From Bactericera cockerelli (lineage: Eukaryota; Arthropoda; Insecta; Hemiptera; Triozidae), in the NCBI GenBank assembly GCA_024516035.1, contig CM044959.1, positions 12,092,872 to 12,156,871 of the forward strand: 64,000 bases of DNA, given 5' to 3'. Positions 53,883 to 64,000 of this stretch are shown piece by piece (position 1 is the first letter of the stretch; each line of letters begins with the position of its first letter). The notes under the pieces are model-generated. The model made no database searches. It had not been told where the DNA came from and saw nothing but the letters and a program-made list of their open reading frames with translations. The translations under genes were made by a program, and so were the position numbers.

Positions 53883-56270
53883 CAACTTTTGTTATAAGAT
53901 TTCTTTATTCTAAGATTATTTTCAAGATACAAAGTTATATTGGTAACAATAAAATTGGTTTTTAACATTTATTGGTAGTTAACTAATTTAAATACTCCAC
54001 CGTGTCGGTAAAAACAATCCTTTGTTTTTGTAATATAACCACCTTTTTAACTTAACAATACATACTTGTTCACGAATATAGGAGTGAACAATGTTAGTAG
54101 AATTTTTAAATTTTCTTTTATTTTCAATCCAACTTAATTTAAAACACCAAAATTCCAACGTTGCCAACACAAAGCTTCTGTCAACAAGCTTCAGAGGCAT
54201 TCCGCGAATATTTGAATATTGTTCACAAAGTCGGGAAGAAAGAGAGAAGAGAGACCATTTATAAAAATTGGATGAAGGAATTTCTTGTGCAAACAATTTC
54301 GTTATTAAGGTGTTAGTCTGTTAAATGTTGAGCAGTAAATAATATACGGTTTGCTGTAATTGGTGCAAACTATTTTGGTATTGTTCTCATTGTGTTTTAA
54401 CAAGTGTCAAATTTATTTTTCTCTTGTTATTCTTATCTTCTTCTTACTTTTTTTGTATACAGTGTGGGTCATATGACTCATGACTCTCATGAGTTATAAT
54501 ATGAGGGGTTCTCAAAGATGGAAAAATTCTGGACATCAACTGTAAGATAATCTACAGTTGTTTTCTTTTACTGAACAAATTTTACCTGTTTTTTCTTTGG
54601 TGTTCTTTTAGAAAATTTCCTGAATAACTGCGCTAAATAAAGCTGTGTTAAACTGAACTTGAAAAAAATCAAATAAACCGTTCGAATAACACATCCACTT
54701 TGACTCTGTCCTTGTGTAATGTAATAGACCTCTGTTTGTGTATTAACAACTTTTCTCTTAGTAATACACATGAAAATACATACATTCAGCGTAACTATAC
54801 TATGCTCATTTTGATTTCTTGGCGTTCATACCATACAATATAGATGGCTATAACATCTATAACAAGTCAAAATACCTGACCAGGTCCCAGTTTTAGCTAC
54901 TCAAGTGAGGAATGCAACACCTGTAAACGTGTCTTGTACGACCGACACTATAAATCTTAACAAAAGCAGTAATTGAACATCCTTGAGGCAATTTTATATT
55001 TCAGGAATATTTCACATTCTTGCGAATTCGGTAGACACTTCGTCTGTGTTACTAACAGAAGGAACAAAATATGCTAAAAAAATGAACAAAAGATAAAGAA
55101 GAACAACAAAAACATATAACACAAAGTCTGGTTACCAAAAAACTACTGGTCCGATAAAAATCTAACACCAAACTTTACACCAATTTAATTGTCAGTATTG
55201 TCACTCGTGTTGCCAAATTCAAACACGGATCTTTCATTGTGGACGATTTGCATATATTTTTGGACATACCTGAAAAAATTTTCTTCGTACAAAAAAAAAA
55301 TCTTTGTGTTCAATATTTGGCCATGTCCAAATTTACCAAAAGATTAGAAACAAATCAGCAATATTGTAATTTATTGACTCACAATCTTTGAAAATCAAAT
55401 CAGAACGTTGAAACCAAAAAGAATCAATGGATATGAAAGGAGCCATTGGTTCTGGGCGTCCAAGCGTCCGTATAATCAATCCTCTCGCCACCGTTATATG
55501 TATAGGGAAGTGCCTATCTCACGGACATGGTACAAAACAATAACCTAACCCCGATCATATTAATATTCTAAATGCTAGGGACTCAAACCACCGACCTCTA
55601 CCTTATTAATAGAGCAGCTGAGGCCGTCTGTATTCGCATTTTAATTCGATTCATTTTCTCTATTTTCAAAGGAACGTTGCCTAAAATAACCTAATAAAAT
55701 AACATCGGTATAAACTTTCAGACCACTCTATGACGCAAGTACTTTGTGAACAATATTCCGCCAAATTAATGCATTCGAAGGTATTTTCAAAGAACTTAGC
55801 CTGAAAGTCCCTTGACATAATCCAGCTATCAGCTAGCATGAAAACTATTGAACCGTACAGATTTCAGCATATTAAATTTGACCTACTCAAGGTATTGCCC
55901 TGTGTGGTCGCATTATGTCCGCTTTGACAAATGTTTATCCGGGAAAATCAATTTCCTCCATGCATAAAGTTTAGTCCGTCAGTTGGTTAATATGGCATTG
56001 TCAAATATTGGAGTTTCGTGTAATTTCGTGGTTATTATTACACTATCAAAGGGATATGGAAATTTCTGATATGGAACGTTCTGTTGGGTGCACAGACTGT
56101 AACTGCGTAACACTTTGGTAGGGTTATGGAGTCTGCATTGGATATTGTGGTACCTTCTGAAGTAGATGAATCTGGTAGAATGGAATAGGGAGGGGAGGAA
56201 ATAGAATTTCAGGGTAAAAGCAGTATGGCTTTATTAGGTTAAATGATTCCGTAATAGGTTATTGCGTATA
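53883..56270. other. intergenic; one weak SINE1 relic
   Basis: 'ggactcaaaccaccgacctc' at 55579-55598 and its flank to 55632 look like a decayed SINE1 head (minus strand). Otherwise nothing recognised. Confidence 0.45.
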
Positions 56271-57067
56271 CAGTATGTTTCAGAAAAGGTGGCCACCCCC
56301 TCGTAACTTTTGAACGCGACGGAATTTTTCAATTCTGTAAAGTCCTAGGTATAGGAAGTGCCCTATGGCCCATCCTGTGGTCATATTTATTTTCGGCCCC
56401 GGTCGGCCCTTCCGGCTTTTAGGCCATATTTTTTCATTTTTCTCGCGAATTTTAAATGGAATGCTATATTTTTTATTCCTGTTAATTAAAGTCCAAGTTA
56501 GGCTGAGTATAATGAGCTTTTAAAATTTTCAAAAACCTTATCAGGGGCGGAGCTAGTAGGGTGCAAGTTTCAAAATTGTTACACCCTGTATTTCAGCGTT
56601 AGTTAGATTTTTTAGTACTTTTTTTATGTTCATAGGTTCAAAATATTGTTTTACACCATATGAAATCAAAAAAATATTCTTGTTTACTTCTAATCAGGGT
56701 CATAGTAAGGTTTTTGTAAAAGTACTTTTTTTCTCACGTCAATTTTTCGGTAAATTAATGGTGTTCTCGAAATTGGCATTTTTAGAGGTGACAGTCTGCA
56801 GTGACATATGTTTTTTATGCTTGAAATCGAAAGAAAACTTAACAGAGAAGCGATTAAGATCATAAAAAAAGCCATTTAACCTGCTAGTTTTTTCACGACA
56901 GTGTCCGGTAAAGTGGGTGAACTTCGTATTGGATTTTTTTTGTTTGTTGAGGAATCACAATTGGCATAGAAAATAAATAATACCTAATAAGGGAATAATA
57001 CTTCATTTAACATAACTAAATGCGAAATTAAATGAAGATTATTTCTTCTAAATCAGTGCCGATTTTT

Positions 57068-57095
57068 TTTTCTCTCTCTCTCTCTCTCTCTCTCG
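57068..57095. repeat. (CT)n microsatellite
   Basis: Short CT repeat at the inner boundary of the left foldback arm. Confidence 0.9.
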
Positions 57096-57329
57096 TCTCC
57101 TCTTTAAAATAATTGAAATGGTTTAATTTTCACCCCCAAGAGTTTGGTACTTAACCTGGTATTTTTTTCTCTTAAATTTTGAGATAATTAGATTTTTATT
57201 TAGAGATTTTTATTTATTAGATTTTTATTTTATTTAGAGATTTTTATTTATTCATTACTAGCAACACCAGTATGATTTTTTTTTAAATTTGGGTTTGATA
57301 TCGCGTTTCAACTGCATGGTCATATCATA

Positions 57330-57497
57330 ACGGGGGTGTTACATTCCATTCGCAAGAAACTCACCAACCTTCTAAACACATTTATCTCACCCAGCCTGGG
57401 TTAGGCCGGAATGCCAGCATCACGAAGTCTTCTCCTCGCTGGACGTTGCTTAACTTCGGTGATCCTACAAGAATCGTTGCATTCAAAGCGCCATCGG
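57330..57497 (-). repeat. SINE4 body with 5S-rRNA-derived head
   Basis: Minus strand: 'gatcaccgaagttaagcaac' (within 57425-57465) is the conserved internal region of 5S rRNA, and the flanks ('ttgaatgcaacgattcttgt' before, 'gagaagacttcgtgatg' after) also follow 5S order. The body then reads 'ctggcattccggcctaaccc', 'caggctgggtgagataaatg' and 'gcgaatggaatgtaacaccc', matching the tRNA-headed element at 47772-47999. It is not a 5S gene: the 5' and 3' stem halves are missing. Confidence 0.8.
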
Positions 57498-58466
57498 ACT
57501 GACTCCAGAATTATTGACAATGTGTTTTCTACAGATTTTACCAACTTACCAACTAAAATTGTATCAAGAGGGGACCCCTAGGCCGACTTTAGAAGCAGCA
57601 TTATCCGATAATTATTTTTGATACAAGTTGAACTTTGAAAAGTGAAAAAAAGAGACAGAAAAAAAATATCCGGCACTGATTTAGAAGAAATAATTTTCAT
57701 TTAATTTCGCATTTAGTTATGTTTATTGAAGTATTATTCCCTTATTAGGTATTATTTATTTTCTATGCCAATTGTGTTTCCTCAACAAACAAACAAAAAT
57801 CCAATACGAAGTTCACCCACTCTACCGGACACTGTCGTGAAAAAACTAGCAGGTTAAATGGCTTTTTTTATGATCTTAATCGCTTCTCTGTTAAGTTTTC
57901 TTTCGATTTCAAGCATAAAAAACATATGTCACTGCAGACTTTCACCTCTAAAAATGCCAATTTCGAGAACACCATTAATTTACCGAAAAATTGACGTGAG
58001 AAAAAAAGTACTTTTACAAAAACCTTACTATGACCCTGATTAGAAGTAAACAAGAATATTTTTTTGATTTCATATGGTGTAAAACAATATTTTGAACCTA
58101 TGAACATAAAAAAAGTACTAAAAAATCTAACTAACGCTGAAATACAGGGTGTAACAATTTTGAAACTTGCACCCTACTAGCTCCGCCCCTGATAAGGTTT
58201 TTGAAAATTTTAAAAGCTCATTATACTCAGCCTAACTTGGACTTTAATTAACAGGAATAAAAAATACAGCATTCTATTTAAAATTCGCGAGAAAAATGAA
58301 AAAATATGGCCTAAAAGCCGGAAGGGCCGACCGCGGCCGAAAATAAATATGACCACAGGATGGGCCATAGGGCACTTCCTATACCTAGGACTTTACAGAA
58401 TTGAAAAATTCCGTCGCGTTCAAAAGTTACGAGGGGGTGGCCACCTTTTCTGAAACATACTGTATA

Positions 58467-58570
58467 TCCAATACAACTTCTCACTTTTCTGTTTAAACTC
58501 ATTAAAATAGAGAGGTTAGTAAGTTGATGACATGAATATACAGAACTATTATTTACTGATGAGAGCAAAT
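58467..58570 (+). repeat. dispersed repeat family member
   Basis: 'acaacttctcacttttctgt' and 'agaactattatttactgatg' match 51108-51290. It abuts the foldback element's right TA. Confidence 0.65.
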
Positions 58571-58924
58571 GTAAATAAATAAAATATATTTTTTTATTGT
58601 ATGTTTCCACACTCTAATAAATTAAAAAAAAAAGAATATCCAAAGGTCATCAATGTGGATTTTTTCTACAATTCACTGGTAGGTTATAGGCTGGGGTAAA
58701 AGGGGCACAAGAGGGTGTATTTTTTATTTATTTAATTTTAACAAATTTACGGGCTTAGCCCATGTCTTGGTGTATGTTTCCATGGTGTAAGAAAACATAT
58801 GAAGGGTGGAGCGGGGTAACAGAGAACGGAGGAAGGTAAAGATGGTAGTTTAGGTGAAAAGGGAAAACGCTACAAAAGCTTTCCCCGTGTCGTAATTTAT
58901 TCATATGAAGCCTGTATACCGAGG
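58571..58924. other. intergenic, nothing recognised
   Basis: No gene or repeat identified. Confidence 0.4.
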
Positions 58925-59389
58925 TGTGTGCTCTGTCTTCCAGTTTTACCTTTACCTCCCCTCTTTTACTCTCCCCATATTCTTACCTTCTTCTATTCCC
59001 CTTTTAATTTCACTTCTTTCTCTTCCATCATCTCTCCCTCCTTCTCTCATTCTCTTCCTTCTTTCCTATTTTCCTTACTCAAATTTCGTTATTTACTCTT
59101 CTCTTATTCTCCCCAACTCTGTCCCTCCTTCCCTTATTCTCTCTCTGTTTCCCAAACTCTCTCCATCTCTTCCATTTATCTCCTGTATTTCATTTTTTAT
59201 TGCTCTCACCGTCCATCCAGACTGGCTCTACACTTATCCCACTATCTTTCTTCTCTTCTTTTCCTTTTTTCCTTAATTTTTCATACCACCCTCTCCCTAT
59301 ATGTATAACTCTCCCTCCTTCATATTCTCCTTCCCTTACTTTCTCTTTCTCTCTATCTCTCTATCTCTCTCTCTTTCTCTCTTTCTCTT

Positions 59390-59442
<53 letters not shown>

Positions 59443-59625
59443 TCCCTCTTTCCTCTATTATTCTTAGTCTCTATACTTTTGTGTCTCCTCTCTTATGTCT
59501 CTCTCTCCCCGTCTCTCTCTCTCTTTCTCTCTTCTGATTCCCTATTTCCCCTCTCTTCGTTTCCCCTATTTCCCCTTCTCTCTCTCCCCTCTCCTTTTCT
59601 CTCCTCCCTCCCCTCACCTCGTTCA
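58925..59625. repeat. 700-bp polypyrimidine tract with (CT)n core
   Basis: Almost pure C/T on the plus strand; a (CT)n core at 59335-59450. Open frames of up to 187 codons are Ser/Leu/Phe-only and come from composition. Confidence 0.92.
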
Positions 59626-60302
59626 TTAGAAACTTGGGCCTCACACAACAGAGCGGTGTATGCACAATTATCGTACACTGGTGCCATTGTGTCTACGTAT
59701 GTACTTCGAAGCCTGAGGGTGATCATTTTAATTTTTAATGCGCCACCTAGCTACTTCGAGTAAGGGAACCTGCAATTTTAAACAGAGGGCGGTACGGGAG
59801 GGAAATTCTCAAACAGTTTTTTTACCGTTAATTTTTCCAACCGTTCGTTTTCTAACCTTTCATTTTCTTCCGGCCACAAAAGTTTTCCCATTTTCCTCAA
59901 ATGGCTTCCTATATGAGAGAGAGAGAGAGCTGAGAAAAATTATAGAGTCCAAATAGTTCCTGAATATTTCAAAACATCTTTAAATACGTACCTTGAGAGT
60001 TAAATACATACTAGTTTCTTAAATGGCTTCCGTTATTATAGGGAAACCCAAGATCCGTGAAAATTATGGATTAATTGGGAATTAATAGTTTTTTGAATTT
60101 TGAATATCATAAAGATCCTTCGAATTTTACCAAATTATAGTTCCTGCTGCGTGCGTGCATTTCAAAATAGCCTTTAATAGGAGCTATAATTAGGGGTTTT
60201 GTGAACTTTTGAAAATTAAATACTTTTTGTTCAAAAGAAGTTTTGTCATGCTCAAACGAACCGTAAGTTGAAAAGTTTTGATGCGTATTCAAATTCAGGT
60301 TC

Positions 60303-60434
60303 TAATAACTTTCGTGATGTAACAACTACTCAAACTCGCTTTACTAAATCTTTGCTGAACTTGGGACTTGAACTACCGCCGACCTACAGGTTACAAGTCC
60401 GCCGCCTTATCGATCAAACGACTGAGGTCGGTGG
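60303..60434 (-). repeat. SINE1 copy, near full length
   Basis: Plus strand: 'ctactcaaactcgctttact', 'gggacttgaactaccgccga' (3-bp insertion beside the B-box) and 'ccgccttatcgatcaaacga'. Confidence 0.82.
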
Positions 60435-60489
60435 TTGATTAAATGGTAAATGGCCTTTTAAGGAATTCGGTCCATTATGTCGAGATTTG

Positions 60490-60558
60490 GGAATGAGAGA
60501 GAGGGAGAAAGAGAGGTAAAGTGATGTATGGGAGAAAGACGAATGGTAGGAGAGAGAA

Positions 60559-60653
<95 letters not shown>

Positions 60654-60705
60654 GGAGAGAGAGAAAGAGAGGTAAAGTAATCTATGGGAGAAAGACGAAT
60701 GGTAG

Positions 60706-60746
<41 letters not shown>

Positions 60747-60960
60747 GAGAGAGGGAGAGAGAGAGAGAGAGAAAGAGAAAGGCTACAGAAAGAGAGGTAA
60801 AGTCATCTATGGGGGAAAGACGAATGGTGAAGAAAGAAGGAGAGGGAGAGAGAGAAAGGCTACGGAGAGAGAGGGAGAAAGAGAGGTAAAGTGATATATA
60901 TGGTGGAAAGACGAATGGTAGAAGAAAGAAAGAGAGGGAGAGTAGGAAGGAAGCAAAAAG
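60490..60960. repeat. (GA)n tract with a repeated 45-bp cassette
   Basis: A cassette with 'aggtaaagt-at-tatggg' and 'gaaagacgaatggta' occurs four times (starts at 60514, 60670, 60795 and 60884) separated by GAGA runs of different lengths. The 122-codon Arg/Glu frame is not a gene. Confidence 0.92.
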
Positions 60961-63900
60961 TCCCCTCTCATAACTCAGGGGAAAAGTTGAAATAGAGGAC
61001 CTTAAATACTTAAGTACTCCTGCACAGCGTCACAATGGGAAGGAAAACTTAATTTACATAATTTCATGTTTATGTTTTTTCGCTCCCGTTGTCATGACGA
61101 CAGCTCTGACCATTATGTGAGTGGAATAATAACAATAATTCTGCCAGACCTTTGTTCTACATAGAAGGATTAGATATGGATATGATTACAGCCTGTATAT
61201 TCATGTTTATTCGTGTGTGTATATATTGCTTGTATTTATGTGTAAGACTATGTACAAGTATTGTTTGTATGTAAATGTTTAATGTAAATGTCATAGCTCA
61301 GGTCAGTTAATGATATTCTCTACAACGTTGGGTTTGTACATAGCCTGTGCTATATGTATATGTTACCTCTAATCTAAATCCTTGTATGGTGTGGAGAATT
61401 GAAACAAGTTTTGTGTACTGGGAAAAAATTTCGGTTTTATAAAAGAGCTTTTTTTAAAATCTTGGGTAGGAAATGTTTCAGTGTATTATTGGCCATTATT
61501 TTCCTGTGTGAAGCTCAGAATTTGTATGTTGTATGATAGTAATAAATAGTATGTATTGTAATAAATTACAAAGACTGCTGAAGAAGTGAATTCTTGATTA
61601 TATTTGACCAAACATGATCACGATTATCACGAAGCTTTTAAAATTAAATCGATTCTTCCACAATTAAAACGAAGCATTTATTGGGTATCAAAAAATCCAT
61701 TTTCACAAGTGCCTCTCCAAGTCTATCTATGAAGAGTTAGTTTCTCTATTAAATCTGTAACCCACCTTTCTTACTGATCCTAAAATTACCTTTTTCTTAA
61801 TTTAAATCAAAGTCAAAAGAAACTCGTGCTTTGTTGTTAAAGAGCAAAATGTTCGATACAACACTTCATAAGAAGTGTAGTTAAAATGTGTGAAAAAAAT
61901 ACGTTAATATACAGTAGAGAGGCGTTATTCAAATTGTTAAGGAACTGGTTCACAATTTCAAATCATCTTATACAGGATGTGCTGAAATTTTTTGTATTGT
62001 GTTACATTGTACTCATCGCAGCGGTGATTCTAAAACACCCTCGTGTTTGTTGTCCAATAAGCGTTAGACCATTTAATTATCAGATGATAAATTAATATAG
62101 CTACACTGCTACATACTACTTTCATACCTTGTAAAATTGAATTTAGTTAAAGTCATTAAAGATATACCGCCATATTGATATTACCTTCGATAAATTTCTA
62201 ATATTAGAAATCGGAAGTATAGTTCGTTTTTGTAAAAAATAAAATGTTTTTTTGATCCGTTTTCATATTTAAAAAACTTCTTGCACTATATTTTCTTCGA
62301 ATCTTCTTTGTGCCGTTGTTCACGTATTACATTCCTAAAATTTTAACTTTAAGGGGACAGGGGTGCGATTGACGGGGAAAGAATACCGACCCAAATTTTT
62401 TTTTGGGGGATAACACTTATTGATCGTCACATATTCCAAACTCTGATATTGTTCCTTACTTGTACTTTAAAACGACACTTTTTAAATATTGTAATGGTTT
62501 TCCCCTGAGTCTGAACTACTTTTTTGTTTCTAAAGCCGACATTTCCGTATTTAGCTCATATGTTGAGTGCTTTTGAAATTTCTCTCTCTCTCATTTCGCT
62601 CCTCTCTGTTTTCTCTTTTTTTATCTCTCCCCGTTCTCTTGTTTTCTTCTCTCTCTTCTCTCTTTCTTTTTAAAAAAAATGGAAATTGTCTGCCCAGCTT
62701 TCAACGCGGGAATAATCATCCTGGGCTATTTTGTGTTTAATGTGCTCCTCGACTTAAAAGGGGTTTTTAATATCCATTCAGAGTACGAGTGGGGGGTCCA
62801 GCTTCATTTTACAAGTGTCAGACAGTTCCGCTTTTTTCATATTTCCGTTCATCCATTATTGTACGCAGTAGGCTAATACGGGGTGTTTGCATTGAAGAAA
62901 TTGATGTATTTTAAAATTGAAAAAAAAGGGTAACCCTTTGATTCCCCCAAATGCAAAATTTTAAATTACAAAACCCGTGTGCTTTCAAACGGTTCTATTA
63001 CAAGATTTTCAAAAATTAGTTCTTTTCGTAAATTTAATAATAGTCCCCCTTTCAATAATAGACGGGCAAAAAAAAAAGTTCTTCATTATATTAAACCTGC
63101 AGAAATACTAGTTAAGAATTACTGAGAATTCTTTTCGAGAAAGAAATACTCAAAAATTCTATCCCATTAAATTTAACTACTCGTTTCAGAAACTTTGTTA
63201 GAAAAACTGTATCGTGATACACCCCTGAAGGTTTTGCACAATCGCCAGTTTTGTTTTCCTGTTCTGCACTGAATTTTGCCATATGCTTCTGCCTCGTTTC
63301 CAACGCTCTGGATTCTTTTGTTTCTGATTATTCGCCTTTTTATTGATTCAAATTATGTTGGAAAAAAAAGTTTTCCCCCTCTCTCCACGTATTCTTTTGT
63401 ATGGTTTTTTTTCACCCAGAACTGCTTTAAATGCTGAGTTATCTCTCTCTTTCTTTCCCTGTACCCCTCTTTCATCCCGCGTTTTGGCCCCTTTTTTTCC
63501 CTTTCCTATCTCTTTTACTCTTTCGGGATGTTTTTCTCTCTCTCTCTCTCTCTCTCGCTCTCTCTCATTCCATCTCTACTTTAAATTTTTACTCTCTCGT
63601 TAAAGTTTGATTTAAAATTTGATGATTTGCTGAATACTTCCTGAGTTCTATTTTCGATGTGTAGTGCTCTCAGGTTAAACGATTTCAGCCCGTTAAAATT
63701 TGGTTTTTTCTTCACTTATGCAGAAAGATGGAAAATGGAAAAGTAGTAGGTATATTAGATATTGTCAGAAAAGTTTCCGGAACTTCATAAAATCCAAAAA
63801 AAAACTTACTCCAACTCGCAGTATTTAAAAAAAAAAGTACATTACGAGTATCGATGGTATTCCTTGCATCCAACTTTGAATTCTACATTTCCCTATGTCT

Positions 63901-64000
63901 TAACTCTCATTTTGATCTCCTTACTGCCTAAAGTGCTCGTCCGATATCATTTTCCTTTAGTAATAAGTTTGCTCAACATATTTCTGTTGTTTAAAGGAAA
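60961..64000. other. intergenic with CT tracts, nothing recognised
   Basis: (CT)n-like stretches at 62578-62665 and 63535-63567. Otherwise AT-rich with short frames that show no domain or exon pattern I recognise. Confidence 0.5.

Larger units (their letters stand above)
56271..58462. mobile_element. foldback (long inverted repeat) DNA transposon, non-autonomous
   Basis: Arms 56271-57075 and 57657-58462 (about 805 bp each) are near-identical inverted repeats; mirrored 79-codon frames differ by one residue. Ends read 'cagtatgtttcagaaaagg', flanked by TA on each side (56269-56270 and 58463-58464). This fits a Tc1/mariner-type target duplication. The spacer 57076-57656 holds a (CT)n tract, short tandem T-rich repeats and a 5S-headed SINE. 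No transposase is encoded. A second terminus-like motif 'tacaccctgta' lies inside each arm (about 56580 and 58145), which suggests nesting. The high arm identity points to recent origin or gene conversion. Confidence 0.82.

Noticed and set aside
57421..57497. 5S rRNA gene
   Set aside because: Only the internal promoter part is present, without the 5' and 3' stem halves, and it is joined to a SINE body.
56626..58107. Mirrored 79- and 61-codon genes in the foldback element
   Set aside because: They exist in both arms only because the arms are inverted copies; no domain and no codon bias.
58905..59763. Open frames of 123-187 codons in the C/T tract
   Set aside because: Composition is almost only Ser, Leu, Phe and Pro from a pyrimidine tract; no domain, and open in several frames at once.
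18101..60434. Functional tRNA genes at the SINE heads
   Set aside because: A- and B-boxes are present, but acceptor and anticodon stems do not pair fully and each head continues into a shared SINE body.
60521..60889. 122-codon Arg/Glu-rich frame
   Set aside because: Direct translation of GAGA repeats plus a repeated cassette.

Overview
This is eukaryotic, AT-rich, repeat-dominated DNA, almost certainly from an arthropod genome. The only convincing proteins belong to two non-LTR retrotransposons (LINEs) of the Jockey and R1 clades, which are typical of arthropods. The rest is tRNA-derived SINEs, simple repeats, a long-inverted-repeat (foldback) element and unrecognised AT-rich sequence. I found no convincing host protein gene, functional tRNA or rRNA gene, CRISPR array or bacterial-type operon. 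I cannot name the species.

Layout. Positions 1-33007 form one giant palindrome with no spacer, centred at 16655/16656. Position 1 mirrors about 33007, so the left end of the palindrome lies at or beyond the window edge. The right arm (16656-33007) is clean sequence. The left arm (1-16655) is the same sequence in reverse complement, but full of small indels and inflated homopolymers, and it becomes almost unreadable in the first 2.3 kb. That gradient looks like an uncorrected fold-back or second-strand read at a contig end, not like natural divergence.

Right arm: SINE remnants near the centre; a Jockey-clade LINE at 18762-29075 with an 11-bp target-site duplication (TSD) and a downstream promoter element at about +28; inside its reverse transcriptase, an antisense R1-clade LINE at 21745-27603 with a 12-13-bp TSD and a ~50-nt poly(A) tail. 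The R1-clade element has an intact 984-residue ORF2 and an ORF1 broken by one frameshift, which the left arm lacks. Both nested elements and their TSDs are mirrored in the left arm.

33-64 kb is ordinary repeat-rich intergenic DNA: a 40-bp minisatellite (33.1-33.4 kb), an R1-clade relic (35.1-35.3 kb), many copies of a tRNA-Thr-like SINE (called SINE1 here), three further SINE families (SINE2-4), RTE-like LINE 3' ends, a 2.2-kb foldback element with near-identical 0.8-kb arms flanked by TA (56271-58462), a 0.7-kb polypyrimidine tract (58.9-59.6 kb) and a polypurine tract with a repeated cassette (60.5-61.0 kb). The most interesting natural signal is a pair of SINEs with the same body but different heads: a tRNA-like head at 47.8-48.0 kb and a 5S-rRNA-like head at 57.3-57.5 kb.

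The family labels SINE1-SINE4 are local to this report. All homology statements are by eye; no alignment or database search was run.
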